A stretch of 64,000 nt of DNA from Desulfovibrio sp. Huiquan2017 (GTDB lineage Bacteria > Desulfobacterota > Desulfovibrionia > Desulfovibrionales > Desulfovibrionaceae). The DNA is taken from contig NZ_JAFMPN010000005.1 of assembly GCF_017351175.1 (NCBI RefSeq), forward strand, positions 149,114 to 213,113, written 5' to 3'. The position numbers and the translations under genes are program-made. Below the pieces are notes generated by a model, which saw nothing but the letters and a program-made list of their open reading frames with translations, was not told the DNA's origin and did not search any database. Shown here in pieces: positions 1-8,872 of the stretch; positions within the stretch are counted from its first letter, which is position 1, and each line of letters begins with the position of its first letter.

Positions 1-54
1 CAGGGCCTCACCCCCACAGTCAAAACCTCGTTTAACGACTAGCCAAGACACGAA

Positions 55-84
55 AAAGGGACGCCGCATCGGCGACGTCCCTTT
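55..84 (-). terminator. Rho-independent terminator of the kor operon
   Basis: Inverted repeat AAAGGGACG / CGTCCCTTT followed on the minus strand by a run of five T. It lies about 25 bp past the stop codon of the last kor gene. Confidence 0.75.
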
Positions 85-108
85 GGTTGTACGCGACCCG
101 CTCCGGGG

Positions 109-714
109 TCAGTCGATTTCTCCATATTCCTCAACGCGCCAGACTTCGCTGGCATCCTCGCCCCATTCCTTCTTGGCCAGCCGATGCCCGAGGTTGAAGG
201 CCTTGGTATTCGAGGGGCGAATCTTGGGCGGGAGCACGGATTCCATGCTCTTGCGCATGGCGGCCTGATTGATGAAGGGCAGGAGGAAGGACAGCGCGCC
301 GAGAACCACGGTGTTCATAGCCTGAACCACGCCGATCTTGTCCTTGGCCAGGCGGGTGAAGGGCAACCCGATATACTGGTTGGTGGGCGGCTGTTTGACC
401 AGGTCGGATTCGATGACCAGGATGCCGCCCTTCTTGAGATACGGGAAGTAGGCGTTGCACGCCTCCTGGGACAGGGCCACGAGCAGGTCCAGGGATTCTG
501 CCTTGGGATAACTGATCCGGCTGGAGCTGATGACCAGGTCGCATTTGCTGGAGCCGCCACGCGCCTCGGGCCCGTAGCTCTGGGTCTGGGTGACGTTGTA
601 GCCGTGGCCCAGCGCCAGGCCCTGGCCCATGATCTTGCCCAGGGTGATGATCCCCTGGCCGCCGAGGCCGGAGAAACGGATTTCAAAACGGTCGAGTTCC
701 TGTTGCGCCTTCAT
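109..714 (-). CDS. korC: 2-oxoacid:ferredoxin oxidoreductase, gamma subunit
   Basis: 201 aa. This is the gamma (catalytic-gamma) subunit of a 2-oxoacid:ferredoxin oxidoreductase, a cytoplasmic enzyme that decarboxylates 2-oxoglutarate or another 2-oxoacid to the acyl-CoA and reduces ferredoxin. The N-terminus carries the family hallmark FSGLGGQGIITLGKIMGQ and, near residue 45, the segment SYGPEARGGSSKCD, both typical of POR/KOR gamma subunits. It is the last gene of a four-gene minus-strand operon and overlaps korB by 4 bp, which suggests translational coupling. Substrate preference (2-oxoglutarate or 2-oxoisovalerate) cannot be read from the sequence; Kor is the likeliest for this four-gene order. 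Confidence 0.9.
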   Translation of the reverse strand: MKAQQELDRFEIRFSGLGGQGIITLGKIMGQGLALGHGYNVTQTQSYGPEARGGSSKCDLVISSSRISYPKAESLDLLVALSQEACNAYFPYLKKGGILVIESDLVKQPPTNQYIGLPFTRLAKDKIGVVQAMNTVVLGALSFLLPFINQAAMRKSMESVLPPKIRPSNTKAFNLGHRLAKKEWGEDASEVWRVEEYGEID

Positions 715-1565
715 CTACCTGCCCCCTTTGCGGCCTGCTTGAGGAAGTTCTCCTGCATGGCGTAGTAACGCTCCTCGTAACCGGGCCGCCCCCGGTCCAC
801 GAACACGCCGATAGGCATGCGGCCCGCACGCTTGTCCTCGGGCAATTCGTTGTAGCGCTCCAGGGGGATGGCCGTGGACTTGAGCCATTTGTACATATCC
901 ACCGGGGTCTTGTACTTGTTCTTGCGGCCGAACTGGGTATGGCAGGGCGTGACGGCCTCCACCAGGCTGAATCCGGGCCGTTCCAAGGCCTCGACCATGA
1001 TCTTTTCCAGTTGATTGACATGGAAGACCGTGCCGCGGGCCACGTAATTGGCCCCCGCGCCCCTGGCCAACTCCACGATATCGAAGCTGTGGTCCAACTG
1101 GCCGTAGGGATTGGTCATGGTGGTGGACCCTTCGGGCGTGGCCGGGGAACTTTGCCCGCCGGTCATGCCGTAGATGCTGTTGTTCAGGATCATGGCCGTG
1201 ACGCCGATATTGCGCCGGGCGGCGTGGATCAGGTGATTGCCGCCGATGGACAGGGCGTCACCGTCGCCCATAAGGGCGATAACATGAAGATGCGAATTGG
1301 ACATCTTGATGCCCGTGGCGAAGCTCAATGCGCGCCCATGGGTGGTGTGCACGGTGTTGAAGTCCACGTATACGGCCAGCCGCCCCGAGCAGCCGATGCC
1401 CGCCACCACGACAACGTCATCCTTGGGAATACCCAGCGAATGGATGGAACGGATCAAGGTGCCGAGCACGATGCCGTGGCCGCAACCCGCGCAGAGGACG
1501 TGCGGGAACTTCTTATTATGCCTCAGATACTGGTGAATGATTTCGTTTCCGGTGATGTTGCTCAT
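711..1565 (-). CDS. korB: 2-oxoacid:ferredoxin oxidoreductase, beta (TPP-binding) subunit
   Basis: 284 aa from the ATG at 1565; the open frame continues upstream but that part reads as non-protein. This is the thiamine-diphosphate subunit. CAGCGHGIVLG near the N-terminus holds cysteines that normally ligate a 4Fe-4S cluster, and GDGDALSIGGNHLIHAARRN with the following ILNNSIYGMTGGQ is the TPP/Mg-binding motif (GDG...NN). The gene sits 4 bp after korA and overlaps korC. Together with KorA it forms the decarboxylating core of the complex. Confidence 0.92.
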   Translation of the reverse strand: MSNITGNEIIHQYLRHNKKFPHVLCAGCGHGIVLGTLIRSIHSLGIPKDDVVVVAGIGCSGRLAVYVDFNTVHTTHGRALSFATGIKMSNSHLHVIALMGDGDALSIGGNHLIHAARRNIGVTAMILNNSIYGMTGGQSSPATPEGSTTMTNPYGQLDHSFDIVELARGAGANYVARGTVFHVNQLEKIMVEALERPGFSLVEAVTPCHTQFGRKNKYKTPVDMYKWLKSTAIPLERYNELPEDKRAGRMPIGVFVDRGRPGYEERYYAMQENFLKQAAKGAGR

Positions 1566-1569
1566 ACGG

Positions 1570-2715
1570 CTACCCCTGCATGATGACCTTGAAGATTTCC
1601 GAAGGCGTGACGATCTGGCCGTCCACGCGGTTGATCGTCCTGACCGCCGCATGGCCCATATTGACGCGCTTCACCTCGCGGGACATCTGGCCCATGTTCA
1701 TTTCCGGGACCACCAGGGTCTTGGCGTGGGCCAGGATCTTTTCCGTCTGCCTGCGGGGATACGGGAACAGGGTCATGAGCTTGAGCAGCCCGGCCTTGAC
1801 CCCGTGGCTCCGGGCCTGCTGAACGGCCAGTTCGGCCGAACGGGCCACCGATCCGTAGGCAATGACGCAGACGTCGCAGTCCTCGGTCATGATCTCTTCG
1901 ACGATCTGGATGTCGTAGAAAAATTGATCGATCTTGCGATGAATACGCTCCATCAGTTCCACAACCTCCTCGGGCCGCTGGGTGGGAAACCCGTTACGGT
2001 CGTGCGTCAGGCCAGTGACGTGAAAGCGGTAGCCTGAGCCGAGGGGCGGCATGGGCGGCACGCCGCGCACGGTCTCCTCGTAGGGCTTGTACCACTCGGG
2101 CGGCATGGACGGCACGGTGCGCGAAAAGACCTCGTACTCGCCCTCGTTGGGAATCTCGATCTTCTCGCGGGTATGGGAGGTGACTTCGTCCAGGAGCAGG
2201 ATGACCGGCGTGCGGTATTTCTCGGCCATGTTGAAGGCCGTGATGGTCATGTCCAGGCACTCCTGCACGTTGGAGGCGGACAAAACGATGATGGGATGGT
2301 CGCCGTGGGTGCCCCATCTCGCCTGCTGCACATCCCCCTGGGCCGGACTGGTGGGCAGCCCGGTGGACGGCCCGCCCCGCATGACGTTGACCAGGACCAT
2401 CGGGGTCTCGGCCATAACGGCGTAGCCCAGGTTCTCCTGCATGAGCGAGAAGCCGGGACCGGAAGTGGCGGTCATGGCCTTGCGCCCGGAAAGGGAGGCC
2501 CCGATGACCGCGCCCATGCTGGCGATTTCGTCCTCCATCTGCATGAATACGCCGCCCTCCAACCGGGGCAGGCGGGCGGCCATGATCTCCATGATCTCCG
2601 AGGACGGGGTGATGGGATACCCGCCGAAAAACGAGCATCCGGCCAACAGCGCGCCTTCGACAACGGCTTCGTTGCCCAACGCGAATATCTCGGTGCGTTT
2701 CCTTGGTCTGGGCAT
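1570..2715 (-). CDS. korA: 2-oxoacid:ferredoxin oxidoreductase, alpha subunit
   Basis: 381 aa from the ATG at 2715; upstream in-frame sequence overlaps korD and is not protein-like. GYPITPSSEIMEIMA near residue 30 is the alpha-subunit signature that contacts the TPP pyrimidine, and TSGPGFSLMQENLGYA follows at about residue 80. The C-terminal third resembles domain II of the pyruvate/2-oxoglutarate ferredoxin oxidoreductase alpha chain. It starts 5 bp after korD. KorA in this four-gene form lacks the fused gamma domain, consistent with the separate korC downstream. Confidence 0.92.
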   Translation of the reverse strand: MPRPRKRTEIFALGNEAVVEGALLAGCSFFGGYPITPSSEIMEIMAARLPRLEGGVFMQMEDEIASMGAVIGASLSGRKAMTATSGPGFSLMQENLGYAVMAETPMVLVNVMRGGPSTGLPTSPAQGDVQQARWGTHGDHPIIVLSASNVQECLDMTITAFNMAEKYRTPVILLLDEVTSHTREKIEIPNEGEYEVFSRTVPSMPPEWYKPYEETVRGVPPMPPLGSGYRFHVTGLTHDRNGFPTQRPEEVVELMERIHRKIDQFFYDIQIVEEIMTEDCDVCVIAYGSVARSAELAVQQARSHGVKAGLLKLMTLFPYPRRQTEKILAHAKTLVVPEMNMGQMSREVKRVNMGHAAVRTINRVDGQIVTPSEIFKVIMQG

Positions 2716-2720
2716 GTCGG

Positions 2721-3008
2721 TCAAGCCCCCTTCCCGGCCGGTTTCTTCTTTGGCGGCACGGCTTCGGCGTCCTTTTCGGACAGCCCGTTTTCCATGGGTT
2801 CCTTGTCGCTGACCACGATGGCGAAATCCGGACAATGCAGTTCGCAGAATCCGCACCGTATACAGTCTTCCTCGCGCTCTACCACGGCCTTGCCTTCCAG
2901 GCTCAGGCCGAGGACCTTGCCCGGACAAAATTCGACGCAAATGCCGCAGCCTTTGCACCAATCCGGGTAGACGGTCACTTTGTTCCTGCCTTTGTTCTTA
3001 CGGGACAT
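2721..3008 (-). CDS. korD: 2-oxoacid:ferredoxin oxidoreductase, delta subunit (2x 4Fe-4S ferredoxin)
   Basis: 95 aa, started at the ATG at 3008 because AAGGAG precedes it at a good distance; an upstream start exists but reads as junk. Two 4Fe-4S motifs are visible, CKGCGICVEFCP and CIRCGFCELHCP, making this the bacterial-type ferredoxin subunit that passes electrons from the TPP core to soluble ferredoxin. The Lys/Pro-rich tail is not conserved-looking. It is the first gene of the korDABC operon. Confidence 0.92.
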   Translation of the reverse strand: MSRKNKGRNKVTVYPDWCKGCGICVEFCPGKVLGLSLEGKAVVEREEDCIRCGFCELHCPDFAIVVSDKEPMENGLSEKDAEAVPPKKKPAGKGA

Positions 3009-3185
3009 AGCTCCTTCCAGGGCTGCTGAAATTCCTCGGGCCGGGCCCGAGCAAGACGAAAAAAAATCTCCCAAGGCATCCGTTCCTTACGGTACCCAGT
3101 TGATTTTCTAACAGGTTTTTTCACCCTGTCCAACGATTTCGAAAAATTGATTTTCCCTTGCAAAAAATAAACGCGAAAAAACGCG

Positions 3186-3220
3186 AAATGCGCCCGGAGG
3201 AAATCCCTCCGGGCGCATTT
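3186..3220. terminator. Bidirectional Rho-independent terminator after cbiC
   Basis: Perfect 15-bp inverted repeat (arms 3186-3200 and 3206-3220) with a 5-nt loop and T-rich flanks on both sides. It lies 23 bp past the cbiC stop and would separate cbiC from korDABC transcription. Confidence 0.85.
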
Positions 3221-3242
3221 TTTACAAGGAAAAAAACAAAAA

Positions 3243-3881
3243 TCAGGCGGCGAGCACGGCCAGCGCGTTGATCACCGAGGCGGCCAACGCGCTGCCACCC
3301 TTGCGCCCTTCCACGGAGATATAGGGGATGTCCCTGCTCATGAGCAGCGCCTTGGACTCGGCCGCGTTCACGAATCCCACGGGCATGCCCACGACGAGCG
3401 CGGGGATTGCGGCGCCGTTGTCCGCGTGCTCCACCAGCCGGATAAGCGCGGTGGGCGCGTTGCCGATCACCCAAATATCCGGCTTCAGTTCGGCCACGGC
3501 CACGTCCACGGCGGCCTTGGCCCGGGTAATGCCCTCGGCTTTGGCCCGCGCCATAACACGCGGGTCGTTCATCAGGCAGTGCACGGCGCAGCCAAGCGGA
3601 TCGAGCCTGCGCACGGGCATGCCGCGCCGGGCCATCTCCGTATCGGTGACGATCACGGCCCCGTTTTTCAGGGCATTGAGTCCGTTTTCCACGGCCTTTT
3701 CATGAAAGCGAACCAAGGAAAGCATCTCAAAATCCGCCGTGGTGTGGATCATGCGGCGGACGATCGCCCATTGCGGCCCCTGAAAGGGACGCGGTTCAGG
3801 CACCTCGGAATCGATGATCCGAAAGGATTCCGCTTCGATGTCCTCGGGTTTTTGAAAACTTTGAAAGGTTATTCCAGTCAA
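3243..3881 (-). CDS. cbiC: Precorrin-8X / cobalt-precorrin-8 methylmutase
   Basis: 212 aa from a TTG at 3881 preceded by GGGAGGG; this gives the usual family length of about 210 aa, whereas a longer reading adds 38 residues of non-conserved sequence. It migrates the C-11 methyl group to C-12 during cobalamin synthesis, producing (cobalt-)hydrogenobyrinate. RRMIHTTADFEM holds the conserved catalytic histidine, and VIGNAPTALIRLVE and VVGMPVGFVNAAESK are the family's other conserved blocks. It stands alone here, with no other cobalamin genes in the window. Sulfate reducers use the early-cobalt (Cbi) pathway, so CbiC is the likelier name than CobH. Confidence 0.9.
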   Translation of the reverse strand: MTGITFQSFQKPEDIEAESFRIIDSEVPEPRPFQGPQWAIVRRMIHTTADFEMLSLVRFHEKAVENGLNALKNGAVIVTDTEMARRGMPVRRLDPLGCAVHCLMNDPRVMARAKAEGITRAKAAVDVAVAELKPDIWVIGNAPTALIRLVEHADNGAAIPALVVGMPVGFVNAAESKALLMSRDIPYISVEGRKGGSALAASVINALAVLAA

Positions 3882-4026
3882 GACCGCACCCTCCCGGTAC
3901 AATTTTTCATCATTTTCACTCCGGTTTTTTCCCAAAAAACGAAACGGCCCGGAACTCTTTTCACTCGTTCCCCGGACCGTTTCGGCTGTCGGCAATCCAT
4001 TTTGCGGGCCGCCCCGCTCCCGTTTC

Positions 4027-4743
4027 CTAACGATCCCGCGCCTGGTAGCGGGACAATTGGGCCTCCAGACGGCGGCTGTAGGAGGTCAAGATGAAGCAGA
4101 TCAGAAAATACAGACAGGCGATGGTGATCCAAATCTCGAAGGATGCGACGGTCTCACGGTTGTCCACCTGGATACCGGTGCGGGTCAGTTCGATGACGCC
4201 GAGGATGGCGGCCAGGGACGTGTCCTTGGTCAGGGAAACGAATTGGTTGACGAAGGACGGGATCATGTTGCGCAGAGCCTGGGGCAGAATGATCAGCTTC
4301 ATGGCCTGCGCGTGGGACAGTCCGGTGGACCGGGCGGCCTCCATCTGGCCCATGGGCAACGCCTTGACGCCCGCGCGGACGATTTCGCCCACATAGGCCC
4401 CGGTGAAGACCATGAAACAGAACATAGTCGTGGAAAAGGCGGGCATGGTCTGCCCGGTGATGACCGGGGCCAGGTAGTAGAACCAGAATATGAGCAGCAG
4501 AAGCGGCATGCCGCGAATGACTTCGATGTAGCAGACTGCGGGAATCTTCACCCACCAGCGCCGCGACATGCGCATAAGGCCGGCGGCCAGGCCGATCCAG
4601 AAGGCGCCGAAGATGCCGAAGAAGGCCAGGATGACGCTGGCCACCAACCCTTCCGGATTGTGAATGAAGGGGAAGCGCCAGTCGAAAGAGGTGGTCCCGT
4701 AGAGGAAATAGTCCAGATTGCTAAATGCGATATCCCAATGCAT
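4027..4743 (-). CDS. Polar amino-acid ABC transporter permease (second permease)
   Basis: 238 aa, ATG at 4743 with a strong GGGGGGAGG ribosome-binding site. An inner-membrane permease of the HisM/GltK type: several hydrophobic helices plus the EAA loop EAARSTGLSHAQAMKLIILP, which docks onto the ATPase. It is last in a four-gene cluster (ATPase, binding protein, permease, permease) and lies 10 bp after the first permease. Glutamate/aspartate or glutamine is a plausible substrate from the overall family, but nothing in the sequence decides it. Confidence 0.88.
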   Translation of the reverse strand: MHWDIAFSNLDYFLYGTTSFDWRFPFIHNPEGLVASVILAFFGIFGAFWIGLAAGLMRMSRRWWVKIPAVCYIEVIRGMPLLLLIFWFYYLAPVITGQTMPAFSTTMFCFMVFTGAYVGEIVRAGVKALPMGQMEAARSTGLSHAQAMKLIILPQALRNMIPSFVNQFVSLTKDTSLAAILGVIELTRTGIQVDNRETVASFEIWITIACLYFLICFILTSYSRRLEAQLSRYQARDR

Positions 4744-4753
4744 GGCCTCCCCC

Positions 4754-5521
4754 CTAATACATGACCTGAATCATGAAGTGCTTGTTGTACATGGTGATGC
4801 AGAACGAGACGACCAGGGAGATCGCCAGGTAGATCAACAGGGCAACGGTGAAGGCTTCGAAGGGCATGGCGTGGTAGGACTCGATCTGGGTGGCCTGGTA
4901 CATGAGGTCGGTGACGCCCAGGACCATGACCAGGGACGAGTTCTTGATCAGGTTCAACGCCTGGGAAATGAGCGGCGGAATGACGATGCGCAGGGCTTGG
5001 GGCAGGATCACGTAGCGGTATCCCTGAAGGAAGGAGAGCCCCACGGCGCGGGACGCCTCAAGCTGGTTCTTGGGGATGGAAAAGATGCCCGCCCTAATTT
5101 CCTCGGCGATGAAAGCCGAGGTGTACACGGTCAGGGCGATGACCCCCATGATAAATTCGACGTTGAGCAGCATCCACTCGCCCACGAAATGATGGCCGAA
5201 AAGGGTGAACGGGCCGGGAATCCAGGAGTAGAGGTCGTTCATCCAGTCGTTGATGGCTTTGGGGATGACGAAATGGGAAGCATTGTACCAGAAGAAGATC
5301 TGCACGAGCAGCGGCGTGTTGCGGAAGAACTCGGTGTAGGCGAGGCTGAACCATTTGAAGAGCTTGAACGGAGTCATGCGCAGGATGCAAATAATGACGC
5401 CCAGAATCATGGCGCAAACAAGGGAGATCGTCGAAATCTGTATAGTGGTGCAGAACCCGTCCCACATCCACTGTGCGGGTTCGCCCGAAAACATCCTGGC
5501 CCAATGAAACGTATAATCCAA
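4754..5521 (-). CDS. Polar amino-acid ABC transporter permease (first permease)
   Basis: 255 aa. HisQ/GltJ-type permease with the EAA loop EASRAVGLSFLQGYRYVILP and an RNTPLLVQIFFWY segment typical of this family. The reading begins at a TTG (5521) without a convincing ribosome-binding site; the ATG at 5494 is an alternative start that would drop nine residues. A hairpin followed by T lies between this gene and the upstream binding-protein gene, probably lowering permease expression relative to the binding protein. Confidence 0.87.
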   Translation of the reverse strand: MDYTFHWARMFSGEPAQWMWDGFCTTIQISTISLVCAMILGVIICILRMTPFKLFKWFSLAYTEFFRNTPLLVQIFFWYNASHFVIPKAINDWMNDLYSWIPGPFTLFGHHFVGEWMLLNVEFIMGVIALTVYTSAFIAEEIRAGIFSIPKNQLEASRAVGLSFLQGYRYVILPQALRIVIPPLISQALNLIKNSSLVMVLGVTDLMYQATQIESYHAMPFEAFTVALLIYLAISLVVSFCITMYNKHFMIQVMY

Positions 5522-5555
5522 AATAAAGTCCGTCTGTTGAGGTTTCTGGAAAAAA

Positions 5556-5578
5556 CGGGAGCGCTTTAAGCGCTCCCG
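5556..5578 (-). terminator. Intra-operon attenuator/terminator between binding-protein and permease genes
   Basis: Inverted repeat CGGGAGCGC / GCGCTCCCG with a 5-nt loop, followed on the minus strand by G and six T. It lies 21 bp past the binding-protein stop and ahead of the permease genes. Confidence 0.75.
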
Positions 5579-5599
5579 GTAAATCGGATCAACAGAATC

Positions 5600-6406
5600 T
5601 TACATGGGCCAGAGTTCCATCTCCCAGCCGGCGGGCAGGTCGTATCCCATCCACTTCTTGAACAGCTTCTGGTAGGTGCCGTCCAACCACATCTCGTTCA
5701 AGCTCTTGTTGACGAAATCGCGGAATTCGGAATCATTCTGCGGAACGCCGAGGCCGTAAGGCTCGGAGGAGAAGAAAGCACCGACGATTTCCCACTTCGC
5801 GGGATTGTCGTCACCGGCCTTGAGACCGGCCAGGATGCCGGAATCAGTGGTCACGGCCTTCACCTTGCCCTGCTTCAGCGCCATGAAGGCCTGCGGGTAC
5901 TCGTCATAGGAGATGACCTGGGCCTTGGGCTGCGCGGCCTTGATGTTCTTCTCGGAGGTGGAGCCCTTCACGGTGCCGACCTTCTTGTTGGCCAGATCGG
6001 CGGTGGAGGTGATGCCGGAGCCCTTTTCGACCAGCAACTTCTGGCCGTCCATGAAGTAGGTGATGGAAAAGTCGATCTGCTCGTCACGAGAGAACTTGTG
6101 GGTCATGGTGGCGGCCAGGATGTCCACGGAACCCTGAGCCAGCATGGGGATGCGGTTCTTGGAGGTGACGACTTTGAACTCGGGTTTCACGCCGATCTTG
6201 TCGGCGATGTACTTACAGATGTCCACGTCAAAGCCGACCAGTGCCTTGGAGTCGGGATCGACGAAGCCGAACAGGTTGACGGAGTCCTTGACGCCGCAGA
6301 CCAGCACGCCCTTGGCTTTCACGTCCTCAAGCTTACCGGCGAACGCGGCGTTGGCCGCAAACGCGAACGACAGGACCAAAGCCAGAATCAATACCAAACG
6401 TTTCAT
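5600..6406 (-). CDS. Polar amino-acid ABC transporter periplasmic binding protein
   Basis: 268 aa, ATG at 6406 with GAGGAGG upstream. A Sec signal peptide (about residues 1-23, ending ANAAFAG) is followed by a family-3 solute-binding fold: GVLVCGVKDSVNLFGF, then DVDICKYIADKIG, the hinge region DILAATMTHKFSRDEQIDFS and a C-terminal NDSEFRDFVNKSLNEMW. It resembles the glutamate/aspartate and glutamine binding proteins. Its gene is 38 bp downstream of the ATPase gene in the same operon. The exact amino acid bound is not determinable by eye. Confidence 0.9.
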   Translation of the reverse strand: MKRLVLILALVLSFAFAANAAFAGKLEDVKAKGVLVCGVKDSVNLFGFVDPDSKALVGFDVDICKYIADKIGVKPEFKVVTSKNRIPMLAQGSVDILAATMTHKFSRDEQIDFSITYFMDGQKLLVEKGSGITSTADLANKKVGTVKGSTSEKNIKAAQPKAQVISYDEYPQAFMALKQGKVKAVTTDSGILAGLKAGDDNPAKWEIVGAFFSSEPYGLGVPQNDSEFRDFVNKSLNEMWLDGTYQKLFKKWMGYDLPAGWEMELWPM

Positions 6407-6444
6407 GAATCCTCCTCTCTCTTAAGATGTCCGGGGTATGCCAA

Positions 6445-7173
6445 TTAAAGAATTTCCTTCAGGAAGTTCTTTGTGCGCTCGTTTTGGGGATTGCGGAAGA
6501 ATTCGTCGGGCGCGGCCTGCTCCACGACCACTCCGCCGTCCATGAACAGGACGCGGTCGGCCACTTCGCGGGCAAAGCCCATCTCGTGGGTCACGCAAAG
6601 CATGGTCATCCCCTCGCGGGCCAGATCCTTCATGACATTGAGGACCTCGTTGATCATCTCCGGGTCCAGCGCAGAGGTGGGCTCGTCGAAGAGCATGACC
6701 TTGGGCTTCATGGCCAGGGACCGGGCGATGGCCACGCGCTGCTGCTGACCGCCGGAGAGTTCCGCCGGATACTTGTGGGCCTGGTCGTGGATGCCCACCC
6801 GTTCGAGCAGGTGCAGGGCGATCTCCTCGGCTTGATCCTTGGGCATATTTCTTACTTTGGTGGGCGCCAGGGTGACATTCCGGAGCACCGACAGATGGGG
6901 ATAAAGATTGAACTGCTGAAAAACAATGCCGATTTCGGCCCGCAGGTCATTGATATTCACGTCCTTGTCCAGGATATTCTTCCCGTCGAACAGGATCTGC
7001 CCCTTCTGATATTCCTCAAGTCGGTTGATACAGCGAATGAAAGTGGACTTGCCGGAACCGGACGGACCACAGATGACCAGCACCTCGCCCTTGTCTACGG
7101 ATTCGGTGATCCCCTGCAAAACGTGAAAATCGCCATACCACTTGTGCAGTTTCTGCACGTCAATCATTGCCAT
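6445..7173 (-). CDS. Polar amino-acid ABC transporter ATP-binding protein
   Basis: 242 aa, the usual GlnQ/GltL length. Walker [11 protein letters not shown]-loop, signature LSGGQQQR, Walker [13 protein letters not shown] and the switch histidine in CVTHEMGFA are all present. It energises the two permeases encoded downstream. It is the first gene of the operon; the ATG at 7173 is used, with a second ATG two codons inside. Confidence 0.92.
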   Translation of the reverse strand: MAMIDVQKLHKWYGDFHVLQGITESVDKGEVLVICGPSGSGKSTFIRCINRLEEYQKGQILFDGKNILDKDVNINDLRAEIGIVFQQFNLYPHLSVLRNVTLAPTKVRNMPKDQAEEIALHLLERVGIHDQAHKYPAELSGGQQQRVAIARSLAMKPKVMLFDEPTSALDPEMINEVLNVMKDLAREGMTMLCVTHEMGFAREVADRVLFMDGGVVVEQAAPDEFFRNPQNERTKNFLKEIL

Positions 7174-7358
7174 TTGCAGCTGTCTCCGGACCTGAATGTG
7201 TAAATAAAAATAAGCCCCCTCCCGTTCGCCGAGTATCCGAACAGGCCGACAAGGCTCCAGTCACAGATAAAAAATATTGTCCGAAACGGAAATAAAGTCA
7301 AGGTGTCCGGGGGAAAATACAACTTTGTCAACACCCGAAAAGAGACAATCCCACATCG

Positions 7359-7387
7359 TTTCCCGGGGCATACCGCCCCCCGGGAAA
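7359..7387 (-). terminator. Terminator-like hairpin after the TAXI receptor gene
   Basis: Inverted repeat TTTCCCGGGG / CCCCGGGAAA with a 9-nt loop, about 70 bp past the TAXI stop on the minus strand. The T content after the stem is modest. Confidence 0.55.
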
Positions 7388-7455
7388 GACCGCATTGCAC
7401 TATTTCCCTGGCAAACACCGGCCACGGCATCACGGCGGGACGGATCGGAAACAGC

Positions 7456-8520
7456 CTAGCGCAGACCGACTTCCCGATAGTAACGCATCGCCCCGGGGTG
7501 AATGGGCGCGGACAAACCCTGCAACATGCCGTTTTTTGTCAATCCGGAGAGTGTCGGCTGCTGCGCCTTGAAGGCCTCGAAATTTTCGAAGACTTCGCGG
7601 GTTACGGCGTAAACCACGGAGTCTTGGACGTCGGACGACGTCACCAGGGTGGCCTTGACGCCGAAGCTCTCCACGTCATGCCCCGCATTGGCCACTCCCG
7701 GGTAGTACTGCATGTTGATGCGCGACGGCACATAGTAGGAATGCAAGACAAACAGGGTATCCACCCCGACGATGGGCACGATGCGTACCTTGCGCTTGCC
7801 CTGGACGATCTTCAGGATAGCGGCCGACGGATGCCCCACGGTGTAGAAGAAGGCGTCCAGGGCACCCGCCGCAAACATCTCGACGGCTTCCGCGACCTTG
7901 CCCTCCACAACTTCGACGCCCGACAGATCGAGTCCCGCCGCCCGAAAGGCATCCAGGGAATTCTGATGCTGGCCCGACCCCGGATTGCCGATGTTGACCC
8001 GGTGCCCCTTGAGATCGCGGATGTCTCGAATGCCGGAATCCTCCCCAGCCACCAAGGTCACGGTTTCGGAATGCAGGGAGAATACAGACTGCAACTTCTC
8101 CTGCGGCCCCCGCTCCCGCCACTCGGCGATGCCATGCACAGCCTGGAACTGCCGGTCTGCCTGGGCAATGCCGAACTGAAGGTCCCCGGCGATGACCGCG
8201 TTGAGGTTGAACACCGACCCACCCGTGGACTCCACCGTGGCCCGGATATTGTACTTGTCGCGCTTGAAGTTGACCATGTTGGCAATGATCCCACCGAGGG
8301 GATAATAGACCCCGGAGATGTCGCCGGTGCCGATGGTCACGAATACGGGATCCGCAGCCGTGTGGGCGTCGGACGGAGTTCCGGCCGGTGCGGCCGCGCG
8401 TTTTCCCGGGTCAACGTCGTGCGCCCTCTCCTCGACCGGCGCATCGCCACAGGCCGACAGCAAGGCCGCCGAAACCAACAACATCGCCGCCGCTATCATT
8501 ACCCTGGCGAACACCATCAT
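7456..8520 (-). CDS. TAXI-family TRAP transporter solute receptor (lipoprotein)
   Basis: 354 aa from the ATG at 8520, chosen for the GAGGAG upstream. The signal sequence ends in the lipobox LLSAC, so the mature protein is probably a lipid-anchored receptor. TIGTGDISGVYYPLGGIIAN is the TAXI-family start motif (glutamate-type ligand binding), and GHRVNIGNPGSGQHQ is a second conserved block. TAXI receptors normally work with a fused TRAP permease; none is encoded in this window, so this receptor is an orphan here. A stretch of Asp/Glu/Ala/Pro follows the lipid site as a linker. Confidence 0.87.
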   Translation of the reverse strand: MMVFARVMIAAAMLLVSAALLSACGDAPVEERAHDVDPGKRAAAPAGTPSDAHTAADPVFVTIGTGDISGVYYPLGGIIANMVNFKRDKYNIRATVESTGGSVFNLNAVIAGDLQFGIAQADRQFQAVHGIAEWRERGPQEKLQSVFSLHSETVTLVAGEDSGIRDIRDLKGHRVNIGNPGSGQHQNSLDAFRAAGLDLSGVEVVEGKVAEAVEMFAAGALDAFFYTVGHPSAAILKIVQGKRKVRIVPIVGVDTLFVLHSYYVPSRINMQYYPGVANAGHDVESFGVKATLVTSSDVQDSVVYAVTREVFENFEAFKAQQPTLSGLTKNGMLQGLSAPIHPGAMRYYREVGLR

Positions 8521-8872
8521 GGTTCCTCTCCTCATTGCTGGGGTTGTTGCCACGCAACCGGACACACGCTGGAGTGCTGTCCATTAGACAGAGAATACGC
8601 CCTTTTCCGACATCAGGCAAACCAACCCGCTCCATATCGGAAAGAACGCTCCGAAAGATCACGGTCCCGGGTTACGCACTCCCCAGCCGCTCAGCCCCTC
8701 CGAGGCCCATTTAAGCCTATCGTAAAACGCGCCGCCGAGCCCCTGCGCCACAACCGCGACAACCCGTCCGGCGGATGGTTTCCGGTTTCAGACGAACCGC
8801 CCTCGCCGGGCGGCGCCATAAAAAAAGGCCGCTCCGAAGAGCGGCCTCGCAATTGGTGACGGTGCTGCGAAC
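8521..8872. other. Intergenic region between the TAXI gene and qrcD
   Basis: About 350 bp. It holds the leader of the TAXI gene at its left side and the qrc operon terminator at its right side. No protein-like reading frame with a ribosome-binding site is visible, and no recognisable operator was seen. Confidence 0.5.
8826..8847 (-). terminator. Rho-independent terminator of the qrc operon
   Basis: AGGCCGCTC / GAGCGGCCT with a CGAA loop, then seven T on the minus strand, 26 bp past the qrcD stop. Confidence 0.9.
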
